From Streptomyces virginiae (GTDB taxonomy: Bacteria; Actinomycetota; Actinomycetes; Streptomycetales; Streptomycetaceae), in contig NZ_JOAK01000025.1 of NCBI RefSeq assembly GCF_000720455.1, forward strand, positions 1 through 64,000: DNA of 64,000 nt. The letters run 5' to 3'. How positions within the stretch are numbered: the stretch's first letter is position 1; every line of letters begins with the position of its first letter. A program made the translations under genes and the position numbers. Of the stretch, positions 8,627 through 17,466 are shown piece after piece. The notes beneath the pieces are model-generated. The model saw only the letters and a list, made by a program, of their open reading frames with translations, was not told the origin of the DNA and searched no databases.

Positions 8627-9028
8627 CGCCGCAACCCCTCTCGATGTCCCCGACGCCTTACCCCCTCTTCGATCGTCACGCAACGTGATGGACGTGGCAA
8701 CCGGAAGGCGGGTGCGCCCACCGGCGTCGCGATCCGGTTCGCCGGTCGTCGGGCCGTACCGAACACCGCAGGTCGGCTTCTCGCGATCTTCGCGACGGTG
8801 GCCGGCGGTCGGCGCGATCCATTACGCCGAGTAATTGAACTCTCATCATTGTCCTGCTGGATCGTTGAAGCAGGAGCGACGACGGACCAACGGGATGATG
8901 CCCGGCCACCGGTCGTCCCGATGCCCGCACGCCTCCGGCCCCCCGACGGGCATTGGCCCTACCGTGCAGACAACCCGTCCGCACACCGGACTACGTCCCG
9001 CCGCACAGGCGTTCCCGTGGAGGTCATG
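8627..9028. other. intergenic region upstream of M4 protease and SH3-type gene
   Basis: About 400 bases between divergent genes with no convincing coding frame. It contains an AT-richer patch around 8820-8870 that may hold promoters, but no clear -35/-10 pair or repeat. Confidence 0.5.
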
Positions 9029-9298
9029 ATGCCCAGTCCAGCTCAGCCGTTCGGCACGGTCGTCAGCAGCACCGGCGTCAACCTGCGGAGGTATCCCAGT
9101 ACCGACTCGTCCCTCGTCGGCAACCTGAGCCACGGCGCCGAAATCGGCCTGCACAGCAAGGTGCACGCGCAGACCATCGACGGCAACAGCATCTGGTACC
9201 TGCTGCGCGACCAGGCCGTTTGGGTCGCCGCCCGCCACGTCGACAACACCGGAGAGGTGCCGCTGTCCAAGGACGCCCCGGCAGGCCCCCAGGGCTGA
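9029..9298 (+). CDS. small SH3-like (bacterial SH3b) domain protein
   Basis: An 89-residue protein made almost entirely of one SH3b-like unit: VVSSTGVNLRRYPSTDSSLVG, then LSHGAEIGL, then WYLLRDQAVWVAARHV. This is the usual pattern of bacterial SH3 repeats that bind cell wall or partner proteins. The second of two adjacent ATGs (9029) is chosen because GGAGG lies five bases before it. No signal peptide is visible in this frame, though a much longer upstream-extended frame exists. It stands alone before the DUF1023 operon. Confidence 0.7.
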   Translation: MPSPAQPFGTVVSSTGVNLRRYPSTDSSLVGNLSHGAEIGLHSKVHAQTIDGNSIWYLLRDQAVWVAARHVDNTGEVPLSKDAPAGPQG

Positions 9299-9496
9299 CG
9301 GCCCGCCGGCCCCCGCGCCGCCCGACACCGTCCCGGGGCAGCCGCCCGTGGTTGTCCCCGGGGCGGATCGGGGGGTCGTGCGGGGGGTGGCACGGGGGAC
9401 TCCTCCGCGTAAACCGTTCCCGATCGCACACACGTGCGTGACCTGCGTTAGTCTCTCGGGGCGCAGGAGCGGAACGCAGACGTAGACGGGGGAACC

Positions 9497-9937
9497 GTGT
9501 CCTATTCGGAGCGCTGGCAGGAGCTGTTCGGGCCGATCGACGGCGGGCCCGCGATGAAGCTCGCCTCGACGGCCCCCGACTCCGGGGGCGGCGGGGGCGG
9601 CGGGGGCGGCAACATGGACCTCAAGCACAGCAAAGGCCCCTGGACCAGCGCCTCCAGCACCGCCGGCGACCTGCGCACCAGCACGGAGACGAGCCGCTCG
9701 GCGCTCGGGCCCGGCCACGAGGGCGTCGACTCGGGAGCCGCCGGCCTCAGCTCCGTCGCCGCGCTCAAGAGCGTGCTGACGTCCTGGGAGGAACGCCTCC
9801 AGTCGGTGCGGGACGAGTGCGAGCAGCTCAAGGGGACCCTGCTGAAGGTCGCCAAGGAGATGGGCGAGACGGACGCGGCGGTCGATGCGTCCTTCAAGGG
9901 CGTCGACGGCGGCTCCAAGGCGGACGAGAAGCGATGA
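9497..9937 (+). CDS. small Gly-rich helical protein, first gene of DUF1023 hydrolase operon
   Basis: A 146-residue protein with a run of nine glycines (about residues 30-38) followed by a long helical region (residues 75-125, ALKSVLTSWEERLQSVRDECEQL) that resembles WXG100/ESX-type coiled coils without a strict WXG motif. There is no signal peptide. The GTG start follows GGGGGAA. Its stop overlaps the ATG of the hydrolase gene (ATGA), so the two are translationally coupled. Its role is unknown. By analogy with ESX-associated small proteins it may be a chaperone or partner of the hydrolase, but that is inference. Confidence 0.72.
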   Translation: MSYSERWQELFGPIDGGPAMKLASTAPDSGGGGGGGGGNMDLKHSKGPWTSASSTAGDLRTSTETSRSALGPGHEGVDSGAAGLSSVAALKSVLTSWEERLQSVRDECEQLKGTLLKVAKEMGETDAAVDASFKGVDGGSKADEKR

Positions 9938-11742
9938 CCTCGACCCTCACCTGGAAGCAGCTGCGCGACCTCAAGACCTCCGAGTTCACGGAGGCGGGCG
10001 ACAAGTGGCACGAGGTCTCGGACCGCTCGGACTCCGACCGCGTACGGGTCGACCGCGCGATGTCCGCGAAGCTCCGCGAGACCCAGAAGAGCGAGTCGGC
10101 GGAGGCGGCCCTCGGCAGGCTCCAGCGCCTCAGCCGCAACTTCCAGTACCTGCACTCCGAGTGCGGGCTGGTCCGTACGGCCCTCAACGGGCTCGCCAAC
10201 GATCTCGCCGAGCCCCAGACCCAGTTGAAGCAGGCGCTCGCGGACGCCGCCGCCCTGAACTTCACCGTCCACGACGACGGTTCCGTCAGCTACCCGGCCG
10301 CAGAGGTCGAGGACCTGACCGGGGCGAAGAAGGAGGCCCCGGGCAGCAAGGTCCAGGGCAGCTCCCGCCTCCCGCTGGAACCGCCCGGCCTCGGCCAGCA
10401 GGGCCAGTCGCCGCTGTACCCCGGCTACTCGGGCTTCAAGCCGCTGAACCCGAACGCGGCGAAGGCGCAGGACGTGGCCGACCGCGTGGCCCGGGCCGTG
10501 AGGTCCGCACAGGAGATAGACGCCCGGTACGCCAAGACCCTCGGCGGCCTGAAGGCGGAGAAGGGCCTCGACGTGACCGAGGCCACGCTGAAGGACGTCT
10601 TCCGCGACACCGCCGACGTCCGCTCCACCGCCGGCACGTACCTCGGCGAAGACATCCCCCAGGACAAGAGCCCCGCGGACCGCAAGAAGTGGTGGGACGG
10701 GCTGACCGAGGAACAGCGCCAGGAATACCTGGAGATCGCCCCGGACCTGATCGGCAGCCTGGACGGCATCCCGGCGGTCTCCCGCGACGAGGCAAACCGC
10801 AACTACCTGCCGGTCCTCATCGACGACCTGGCGCGACACGGCGGCGACGACGCGGAGACCAAGCTCAGCGCCCTGCGGGGGATCCAGGACAAGCTGAACG
10901 AGCCCAGCCGCCCGCCCATGTTCCTCCTGGGCATCGGCGACGAGGGCAACGGACGCGCGATCGTCTCGTACGGCAACCCCGACACCTCCAAGAACGTCTC
11001 GGCGTACGTCCCCGGTCTCAGTACCAAGCTCAACGACGAGTTCGTCACGGACACGATGAAGCGGGCCCAGGACACGGCCAAGGGCGCCCAGCGCCTGGAC
11101 CCGTCCAGTGCCTCGATCATCTGGCTGGGCTACGACGCCCCGCAGAACGTGGACGTGATGACGAGGGGGGACGCGCAGCGGGGCGCCCCGGCGTACAACC
11201 AGTTCATGGCCGGCCTCTCGGCGACGAACGAGAACCCGGACCCGCACGTGACGGCCATCGGGCATTCCTACGGCTCCCTCACCGTGGGCACGGCCGCCAA
11301 GCAGTCCGGCGGCATCCCGGGCGTCGACGACGTGATCCTGCTCGGCAGTCCCGGCGTGGACGCGCAGAAGGCGACGGAGCTGGGCGTGGGCAAGGACCAC
11401 GTGTTCGTCGGCGCCGCCGACAACGACCCGGTCACCCACCTGCCTTCGAAGGACGAGGCGGCGCTCGGCTGGATGATGGGCGGCCCGTTGGGGGTCGCGG
11501 TCGGACGTGACCTCTTCGACATCGGCAACGACGACGTGTACTTCGGCAAGGACCCGGCGAGCAAGGCCTTCGGGGCGCAGCGCTTCCTGGTCGACGACGG
11601 GCCGAGGATGATCTTCGACGGCGGAGGGTTCGACGCCCACTCCCAGTACTTCACTCCGGAGAAGGACCAGACGTCGGCGAACAACATCGCCAGGATCGTC
11701 GCCGGACAGCCTGAGAAGATCGTGAGGGAAGAGTACCGATGA
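9934..11742 (+). CDS. alpha/beta hydrolase of the DUF1023 type
   Basis: A 602-residue protein. The N-terminal third (to about residue 200) is helical and charged, with a possible substrate or partner role. A Pro-rich linker follows, then an alpha/beta-hydrolase half with the nucleophile elbow GHSYGS (Ser near 445) and downstream VILLGSPGVDAQKATELG, the recognised DUF1023 pattern. No signal peptide or membrane segment. Coupled by ATGA overlaps to both the upstream small protein and the downstream lipoprotein. Such hydrolases are abundant in Streptomyces and lie near ESX-like small proteins, but their substrate is unknown. Confidence 0.85.
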   Translation: MTSTLTWKQLRDLKTSEFTEAGDKWHEVSDRSDSDRVRVDRAMSAKLRETQKSESAEAALGRLQRLSRNFQYLHSECGLVRTALNGLANDLAEPQTQLKQALADAAALNFTVHDDGSVSYPAAEVEDLTGAKKEAPGSKVQGSSRLPLEPPGLGQQGQSPLYPGYSGFKPLNPNAAKAQDVADRVARAVRSAQEIDARYAKTLGGLKAEKGLDVTEATLKDVFRDTADVRSTAGTYLGEDIPQDKSPADRKKWWDGLTEEQRQEYLEIAPDLIGSLDGIPAVSRDEANRNYLPVLIDDLARHGGDDAETKLSALRGIQDKLNEPSRPPMFLLGIGDEGNGRAIVSYGNPDTSKNVSAYVPGLSTKLNDEFVTDTMKRAQDTAKGAQRLDPSSASIIWLGYDAPQNVDVMTRGDAQRGAPAYNQFMAGLSATNENPDPHVTAIGHSYGSLTVGTAAKQSGGIPGVDDVILLGSPGVDAQKATELGVGKDHVFVGAADNDPVTHLPSKDEAALGWMMGGPLGVAVGRDLFDIGNDDVYFGKDPASKAFGAQRFLVDDGPRMIFDGGGFDAHSQYFTPEKDQTSANNIARIVAGQPEKIVREEYR

Positions 11743-12335
11743 AGCGCATCAATCGGACCGTTCGCCTGACCTGTGCGCTGGCGGTGGCCGGCGCGCTGCT
11801 GGCCGGATGCGGACCGACGGACGGCACCAAGGACGGACGAGGGACAGTGGCAGACATGGACATGCAGGGAGCGGCGGAGCGCGCCGACGCGATGTTCTAC
11901 GCGACGGTCGGGGCGATCAAGCCGGACATCGAGTGGGTCCACGACACCACGACGACCGGGAGCTGTGACCTGACGCGCTACTGGACGGTGATGACGGTCG
12001 TCTCCGAGCAGCGCCGCGGCAACTTCCTCGGTGTGGTCGAGAACTTCTGGAAGGCGAGCGGCTACCAGATCAAGACGGTGAATCCGGACAAGGACATGCC
12101 GGAGATCGTCGCCACGTCCCCGGACGGCTTCGGCATCATGGTCCTCTTCGGCCACCAGGGGCAGGCCTTCTTCGAGGTCACCAGCCCCTGTGTGAAGAGT
12201 TCGAAGGTGGCGGCGCCGACCAAGGCGGCGACCGGCCCCACCTACGAGGGCGAAACCGCCATCCCCACCCCCAACGTCCGCTCCGACTTCTGGTCCGCCG
12301 AAACCCCGGTGCCGGGCTCCACCCCCGCGCCCTGA
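11739..12335 (+). CDS. lipoprotein, third gene of DUF1023 hydrolase operon
   Basis: A 198-residue exported protein with signal peptide and lipobox LLAGC (Cys near residue 24). The mature part is about 175 residues with a Thr/Pro-rich tail. Two further cysteines (in GSCDLTRYW and SPCVKSS) could form a disulfide. The start overlaps the hydrolase stop (ATGA). The location on the outer membrane face while its partner hydrolase is predicted cytoplasmic suggests either a sensor or an immunity-like role. This is speculation. No known domain recognised. Confidence 0.82.
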   Translation: MKRINRTVRLTCALAVAGALLAGCGPTDGTKDGRGTVADMDMQGAAERADAMFYATVGAIKPDIEWVHDTTTTGSCDLTRYWTVMTVVSEQRRGNFLGVVENFWKASGYQIKTVNPDKDMPEIVATSPDGFGIMVLFGHQGQAFFEVTSPCVKSSKVAAPTKAATGPTYEGETAIPTPNVRSDFWSAETPVPGSTPAP

Positions 12336-12378
12336 GCACCCCGGCTCGCCCCGGAGCCGTGCTTCGGCTCCGGCACAG

Positions 12379-12430
12379 CGACACGGCGTACCGACACGGC
12401 GTACCGACACGGCGCAGCGACACGCCCGTG
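12379..12430. repeat. four-copy 13-bp tandem repeat
   Basis: The unit CGACACGGCGTAC occurs twice exactly and twice with changes (12379-12391, 12392-12404, 12405-12417, 12418-12430). It lies between the lipoprotein stop and the PPK2 start. It may bind a regulator or be a neutral slippage repeat. Confidence 0.7.
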
Positions 12431-12512
12431 CCCGAGACGACGTCGTTGCGCCCGCATGCCCGTCGTGTCTGACTTGATCGACACACCGGACCACGACGGG
12501 GAGGCGAGCGCC

Positions 12513-13310
12513 ATGGGTCTCAAGAGGGCGGTCTACGAGCGGGAGCTGCTGCGGCTGCAGACGGAGCTGGTCAAGCTCCAGGAATGGGTGCGCACGGAGG
12601 GTGCCCGCCTCGTCGTCGTCTTCGAGGGGCGCGACGCGGCGGGCAAAGGAGGAACGATCAAGCGGGTCTCCGAGCACCTCAATCCCCGCGTGGCCCGCGT
12701 CGCGGCCCTTCCGAAGCCGACGGAGCGCGAACGCGGCCAGTGGTACTTCCAGCGCTACGTGGAGCACCTGCCGGCCGCGGGCGAGATCGTGCTCTTCGAC
12801 CGCAGCTGGTACAACCGCGCCGGCGTGGAGCACGTCATGGGCTTCTGCACGCCCGCCGAGCACCAGCGCTTCCTGCGCCAGTGCCCGGTGTTCGAGCGGA
12901 TGCTGGTGGAAGACGGGATCCTGCTCCGGAAGTACTGGTTCTCCGTCAGCGACGCCGTGCAGGAGGAACGCTTCCGCCGCCGCACGGAGGACCCGTTGCG
13001 GCGCTGGAAGCTCTCCCCGATGGACCTGGAGTCCCTCACCCGCTGGGAGGCGTACTCCCGGGCCAAGGACGAGATGCTCGTCCACACGGACACGCAGGAC
13101 TGCCCCTGGTACGTGGTCGAGAGCGACGACAAACGCAGCGCGAGACTCAACATGATCGCCCACCTGCTGTCCTCGGTCCCCTACGAGGAGGTGGCGCTGC
13201 CGTCGCTCGTCCTCCCGCCGCGACCCCCGTCGACGGGCTACGTGCGCCCGCCCAAGGACCTCCAGAAGGCCGTCCCCGACCACGCGGCCACCCTCGCGGA
13301 CACTCCCTAG
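12513..13310 (+). CDS. ppk2: polyphosphate kinase 2
   Basis: A 265-residue PPK2-family enzyme that transfers phosphate between polyphosphate and nucleotides. The Walker A motif FEGRDAAGKGG, the FDRSWYNRAGVEHVMGF Walker B and lid region, and the WKLSPMD motif are all present, and the length fits a one-domain PPK2. The ATG at 12513 has GGGGAGG eight bases upstream and is preferred to an ATG at 12456 with no clear site. A tandem repeat lies upstream. It converges on the glycosyltransferase gene with 44 bases between stops. Confidence 0.93.
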   Translation: MGLKRAVYERELLRLQTELVKLQEWVRTEGARLVVVFEGRDAAGKGGTIKRVSEHLNPRVARVAALPKPTERERGQWYFQRYVEHLPAAGEIVLFDRSWYNRAGVEHVMGFCTPAEHQRFLRQCPVFERMLVEDGILLRKYWFSVSDAVQEERFRRRTEDPLRRWKLSPMDLESLTRWEAYSRAKDEMLVHTDTQDCPWYVVESDDKRSARLNMIAHLLSSVPYEEVALPSLVLPPRPPSTGYVRPPKDLQKAVPDHAATLADTP

Positions 13311-13354
13311 GGGCGGCGGCCGCCGCGTCAGCGGCCCCGGGCGACTCCAGCGGG

Positions 13355-14575
13355 TTACGGCTGCCGGCCGGCCGTGGCCAGGAGGAGTTCGGCGGCCACC
13401 GCTGCCCCGTCCGTGCGGACCGCGCCGGCCAGGGCCGTGGCCCGGGCGCGGGTCCCGGGGGCCAGAGCCGTCCGCAGCGCGGCCGACAGGGACTCGAACG
13501 TGACCGCCGGACCGTCGTGCGCCACGCCGATGCCCAACTCGGCCACCCGGCCCGCCCAGTAGGGCTGGTCGGCCATCTGGGGAACCACCACCTGGGGTGC
13601 GCCGGCCCGGGTGGCCGTCGTCGTGGTGCCCGCGCCGCCGTGGTGCACGACCGCCGCCACCCGGCCGAACAGCGCCTGATGGTTGACCTCGCCGACCACG
13701 AAGCAGTCGGCCCGGTCGTCGATCAGGGCCAGATCGGCCCAGCCGCTGGACACCACGACGCGGCGGCCGTTGGCCCGGACCGCCTCGATGGCCACCCGGG
13801 CGGCGTCCTCCGCCCCGTGGAGGGGCATGCTGCCGAAGCCCACGTACACCGGCGGCGCACCGGCGTCCAGGAACGCCACGAGCTCGGGCGCGAGCGGGTT
13901 GCCGTCGGGCAGGATCCACGCACCGGTCTGGACGATGTCGAAGCCCAGGCCCTCCTGCGCCGGGTCGAGCGCCGGGTCCGTCGCCAGCCAGGGTCGGTCG
14001 CCGAGGACGTAGTCGCGGACGTCCGCCACCGGCGGCAGACCGAACGACGCCCGGTTCGTGTTCAGCGCCTCGCCGAACAGCGCGTTGACGTTCTGGGCGT
14101 CCAGGTCCCACAACGCCCGGTTGTCGGTCACCTCCGCGGGGAACGGCCGGCCCGGATACGCCAGCGGCGCGCGCCGCGGCGACGGCAGGGTGAGCTGCTG
14201 GAAGGTGACGGACACCGACGGAATGCCGAGCTTCTCGGCCACCGACCGGGCTCCGGCCGCGGCGGGCATCGCGCCGGTCGCCAGCACTACGTCACAGCCC
14301 TCGGCCACCGGCAGCCCCGCTTCGAACTGGCTCGCGATGATCTCGGCGGCGCGCTGGGGGAGGGACGACGGCTTCGGAGCCGCCTTCATCAGCGCGCGGG
14401 CCGACGGGCCGACGGGCACCATCGGCACACCGATCCCCGCCAGCCGCTGCGCGAAGTCCTCGTCCGGTGGTGCGCACACCTGCACCTTCGCGCCGAGCGT
14501 ACGCAATTGCACCGCGAGTCCGGCCAGCGGTTCGATGTCCCCGCGCGATCCGTACGCCATCAGCAAGACGTTCAT
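13355..14575 (-). CDS. family 1 glycosyltransferase (natural-product type)
   Basis: A 406-residue GT-B enzyme like those that glycosylate macrolides and glycopeptides. It starts MNVLLMAYGSRGDIEPL and carries the donor-binding motif VHHGGAGTTTTATRAGAPQVVVPQ (about residues 320-343). The ATG at 14575 has AAGGA nearby. It is paralogous to the N-terminal two-thirds of the fused protein at 17467, sharing long identical stretches. It is transcribed away from lysR and its promoter region holds one of the two identical operators. Sugar donor and acceptor are unknown. No deoxysugar genes lie nearby. Confidence 0.9.
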   Translation of the reverse strand: MNVLLMAYGSRGDIEPLAGLAVQLRTLGAKVQVCAPPDEDFAQRLAGIGVPMVPVGPSARALMKAAPKPSSLPQRAAEIIASQFEAGLPVAEGCDVVLATGAMPAAAGARSVAEKLGIPSVSVTFQQLTLPSPRRAPLAYPGRPFPAEVTDNRALWDLDAQNVNALFGEALNTNRASFGLPPVADVRDYVLGDRPWLATDPALDPAQEGLGFDIVQTGAWILPDGNPLAPELVAFLDAGAPPVYVGFGSMPLHGAEDAARVAIEAVRANGRRVVVSSGWADLALIDDRADCFVVGEVNHQALFGRVAAVVHHGGAGTTTTATRAGAPQVVVPQMADQPYWAGRVAELGIGVAHDGPAVTFESLSAALRTALAPGTRARATALAGAVRTDGAAVAAELLLATAGRQP

Positions 14576-14665
14576 GCGTTTTCCTTCTCGTTCCGTGGAT
14601 GCGGCCCCGGCTCCGGTCGTGCCCAACCTTCCCGCCGGGCATATAAATGATCAAGGTAGACTTCC

Positions 14666-14694
14666 GCGCGGTTCGATAACCGCTGGGTTATCGA
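14666..14694. promoter_or_regulatory. LysR operator, left copy
   Basis: A 29-base site with the palindromic core CGATAACC-GCTG-GGTTATCG lies between the divergent glycosyltransferase and lysR. The identical 29 bases occur in reverse orientation at 15633-15661. The dyad contains T-N11-A spacing typical of LysR binding sites. Confidence 0.72.
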
Positions 14695-14720
14695 CGGAGG
14701 GCTACGGGGGCTGGGAGCCG

Positions 14721-15614
14721 GTGGAGCTGCGGGACATCGAGATCTTCCTCGTACTGGCCGAGGAACTGCACTTCGGCCGGACCGCACAGCGACTCCACGT
14801 CTCCCAGGCGCGTGTCAGCCAGGCCATCAAGAAGCAGGAACGGCGCATCGGCGCCGAGCTGTTCACCCGCACCAGCCGCGCGGTGCACCTGACCGAGGTC
14901 GGCCGGCAGTTCCGCGACGACCTGCAACCGGTCTACGCGGGCCTGCACGAATCCCTCGAACGCGCCCGGCTCGCCGCGCGGGGCATCACCGCACAGCTCC
15001 GCGTCAGCCTGATGCCCTTCAACGTGGCCGATCTGTACCCCTACTGGAAGGCGTTTCGCGCCCGCCACCCGCAGTGGGGACTGCAGGTCCGTCAGGCGAC
15101 CTTCACCGATGTGTTCGGCCAGCTCCGCAACGGTGCCATGGACGTCGTGGTCGTCTGGCTGCCCGTGGAGGAGCCGGACTTCACCGTCGGGCCGACGCTG
15201 TGCACCGACTCCCGGATCCTCGCCGTGGCCGCCGACCACCGGCTCGCGGAGCGGGACTCCGTGCCGGTGGAGCTGCTCGCCGACTTCCCGCACGGCACGG
15301 CCCTCGGCCTGCCCGACTACTGGGAGGACAGCTACCTGCCCTTCCACACCCCGCGGGGCCGGCCGATCCGGCGCATCACGGCCGCGGCCTCGGACAACGC
15401 CGACGAGCTGATCGGCCACGTCGGCATGGGCGAGATCATCCACACCTTCCCCGGCCATGTCACCAGGTACTGGGGCCTGTCGAACATCCGATGGCTGCCC
15501 GTTCCCGAGATGAGCCGCCTGACCTTCGCCCTGGTCTGGCGCACCGAAGCCGAGAACGAACTCATCCGCGCCCTGGCCGACACGGTCCGAGACCTCGGCG
15601 CGTACCGGTTCTGA
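14721..15614 (+). CDS. LysR family transcriptional regulator
   Basis: A 297-residue regulator. The helix-turn-helix is at about residues 18-40 (FGRTAQRLHVSQARVSQAIKKQE), followed by a linker helix and a periplasmic-binding-like effector domain. The GTG at 14721 follows GGGAG by five bases. Upstream in-frame extensions lack conservation. LysR proteins bind near their own promoter and turn on divergent genes when a small ligand binds. Here the flanking identical palindromes point to control of both glycosyltransferase transcription units and of lysR itself. Confidence 0.92.
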   Translation: MELRDIEIFLVLAEELHFGRTAQRLHVSQARVSQAIKKQERRIGAELFTRTSRAVHLTEVGRQFRDDLQPVYAGLHESLERARLAARGITAQLRVSLMPFNVADLYPYWKAFRARHPQWGLQVRQATFTDVFGQLRNGAMDVVVVWLPVEEPDFTVGPTLCTDSRILAVAADHRLAERDSVPVELLADFPHGTALGLPDYWEDSYLPFHTPRGRPIRRITAAASDNADELIGHVGMGEIIHTFPGHVTRYWGLSNIRWLPVPEMSRLTFALVWRTEAENELIRALADTVRDLGAYRF

Positions 15615-15624
15615 CCTGGGCCGG

Positions 15625-15662
15625 GGCGCGGTTCGATAACCCAGCGGTTATCGAACCGCGCC
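15625..15662. promoter_or_regulatory. LysR operator, right copy, within a 17-bp-arm perfect palindrome
   Basis: GGCGCGGTTCGATAACC (15625-15641) and its exact reverse complement (15646-15662) surround CAGC. The internal 29 bases equal the left operator in opposite orientation. It sits ten bases after the lysR stop and before the hemerythrin gene, so it may serve as operator for the downstream operon and also form a terminator-like hairpin. Confidence 0.75.
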
Positions 15663-15737
15663 GAAAATCCCGTTGATCGGCCGCGCCGGTCGCAAGATCG
15701 TTGGGGGCATGCACACACGCATGAGAACCCCGCCCCC

Positions 15738-16379
15738 GTGACCGGCGCCATCGACCTGACCGTGATGTACGCCATGCACGACGCCCTGCGCCGGGAGCTG
15801 GCCCATCTGGACCGGATCACCACCGCCGCGGACCGTGACCCCCGGCACGTGCTGCCCACCGCCGCCGGATGGAAGCTGTTCAAGGCGGCCCTCCGCGCCC
15901 ACCACACGGCCGAGGACGAGGCGCTGTGGCCGTCGCTGCGACAGGGGCTGGCCGGCCGGCCGAAGGACCTGGCCCTCGTGGAGGTGATGGAGGTCGAACA
16001 CGCCGCGATCGAACCGGTGGTGCGGGCCATCGACGACGCCCTGGCCGACCCCGGCCTCGGCCCGCTGCTGCCGGGTCAGCTGATCGACGCGCTGACCCGC
16101 GGGCTGGCCGGGCACCTCGAACACGAGGAGAACGGCGCCCTGCCGCTGATCCGGCAGGTGCTCACCGCCGAGCAGTCGGCCCGGCTGTGCCGGGCCCACG
16201 CCCGCCACATCGGCCGGGAGGACCCGCTGCTGCTGCCGTGGCTGCTGGACGGCGCCGACGAACGCACCGCGGCCCGGCTCCTCGCCCGCCTGCCCGCATC
16301 CACGTACGCCGCCTGCACCACCCGGTGGATCCCCGAGTACGCCGCCCTGGACCGCTGGAGCCCGGGCACCGCGGCCTGA
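15738..16379 (+). CDS. hemerythrin-like domain protein
   Basis: A 213-residue helical protein with the histidine/acidic pattern of HHE-type hemerythrins: MHDALRRELAHLD near the start, HHTAEDEALWP, VEHAAIEP and HLEHEENGALP. These residues could hold a di-iron centre for binding oxygen, NO or peroxide. The GTG at 15738 has only a weak ribosome binding site. It opens a run of three same-strand genes (gaps of 61 and 24 bases) beginning just after the right LysR operator. What an oxygen sensor does beside glycosyltransferases is unknown. It could scavenge reactive oxygen during product maturation. Confidence 0.82.
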   Translation: MTGAIDLTVMYAMHDALRRELAHLDRITTAADRDPRHVLPTAAGWKLFKAALRAHHTAEDEALWPSLRQGLAGRPKDLALVEVMEVEHAAIEPVVRAIDDALADPGLGPLLPGQLIDALTRGLAGHLEHEENGALPLIRQVLTAEQSARLCRAHARHIGREDPLLLPWLLDGADERTAARLLARLPASTYAACTTRWIPEYAALDRWSPGTAA

Positions 16380-16440
16380 CGTACACGCACAGCCCCGCAC
16401 CCGAAGCACATCGACCGACTCGACCCCGGGAGCCGACACC

Positions 16441-17442
16441 ATGTCCCCGTCCGTACACGTCACTCCGCTCCGGCACGTCTCGGGCACCGAGGCCGCCGCG
16501 TGGCACCAGGTCGTCGCGGCTTCTTCGGCCCACGACCTGCCCGGCGTACCGCCACCCGCCCTCCGGCAGGTACACGCCCAGCTCACCAAGCCCGCACTCG
16601 GCAGCCACCGGCTGTCCTGGCTGGCCACCGGGGCGGACGGGGTCCCGGTCGCGGTCGCAGGCCTGCGGCTCTTCACCTCCCCGGGCCAGGAGCACCTCGC
16701 CGAACTGGAACTCCACGTCGCCCCCGCACACCGGCGCCTGGGGACCGGCTCCCTCCTCCTGTCGGCCGTCGTGGCGGCCTGCCGCACCGAGAACCGGCGC
16801 AGCCTGATCGCCACGTCCGCGGCCGACGGACCCGGCGCATCCTTCGGCGAACGGCGCGGCTTCCGCCGCGTACTGACCCTGGACCACCTCATGCTGCACC
16901 TTCAGGAGCAGGACGAGGCCGGCCCGCGCAGGCTCGCCGATGCCGAGCACCCCGGCTACCGGCTGGCCGGCTGGACCGGATCGGTTCCCGACGAACTCGC
17001 CGACGCCTTCGCCGCCGCCAAGGACGCGATGAACGACATGCCCGTCGGCGACCTGGACTACGGCCGCGTGACCTGGGACGCCGACCGCGTCCGGGCCATG
17101 GCCCAGGTGATCGCCGACCGCGGAGACACCCTGCTGACCATCGCCGCCGTCCACGACGACGGCACCATGGCCGGCTACACCGAGATCCTGCTTCCCCAGG
17201 GAGCGCCCGCGCGGGCCCAGCAGTACGACACCGCGGTCGTTCCCGCGCACCGGGGCCGCGGGCTGGGGCTGTGGGTCAAGGCCGCCATGGTGCGCCGGCT
17301 GCGCGCCGAACACCCCGGCGTCGTCGAGATCGAGACGGACAACGCCGACGACAACACCCACATGCTGGCGGTGAACACCGCGCTGGGCTTCCGCTCCTAC
17401 CGGCGCACCGGCCAGTTCCAGCTCGACGTGCCCACCGACTGA
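16441..17442 (+). CDS. tandem GNAT acetyltransferase
   Basis: A 333-residue protein with two GNAT folds. The first half has HVAPAHRRLGTGSLLL (about residues 92-107) and the second TAVVPAHRGRGLGLWVK (about residues 262-278), both matching the acetyl-CoA pyrophosphate loop. The family includes mycothiol-synthase-like and antibiotic-modifying enzymes. It is the middle gene of the putative LysR-controlled operon. The substrate is unknown. Presence beside glycosyltransferase genes allows a role in modifying or detoxifying a glycoside, which is inference. Confidence 0.88.
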   Translation: MSPSVHVTPLRHVSGTEAAAWHQVVAASSAHDLPGVPPPALRQVHAQLTKPALGSHRLSWLATGADGVPVAVAGLRLFTSPGQEHLAELELHVAPAHRRLGTGSLLLSAVVAACRTENRRSLIATSAADGPGASFGERRGFRRVLTLDHLMLHLQEQDEAGPRRLADAEHPGYRLAGWTGSVPDELADAFAAAKDAMNDMPVGDLDYGRVTWDADRVRAMAQVIADRGDTLLTIAAVHDDGTMAGYTEILLPQGAPARAQQYDTAVVPAHRGRGLGLWVKAAMVRRLRAEHPGVVEIETDNADDNTHMLAVNTALGFRSYRRTGQFQLDVPTD

Positions 17443-17466
17443 CCTTCCACAGAAACGAGAACCAGC

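Noticed and set aside
9502..11640. Long minus-strand open frame of 712 codons across the DUF1023 hydrolase operon
   Set aside because: It is the antisense shadow of a firmly supported operon; low-complexity composition and absence of a ribosome binding site fit the usual high-GC antisense frames.
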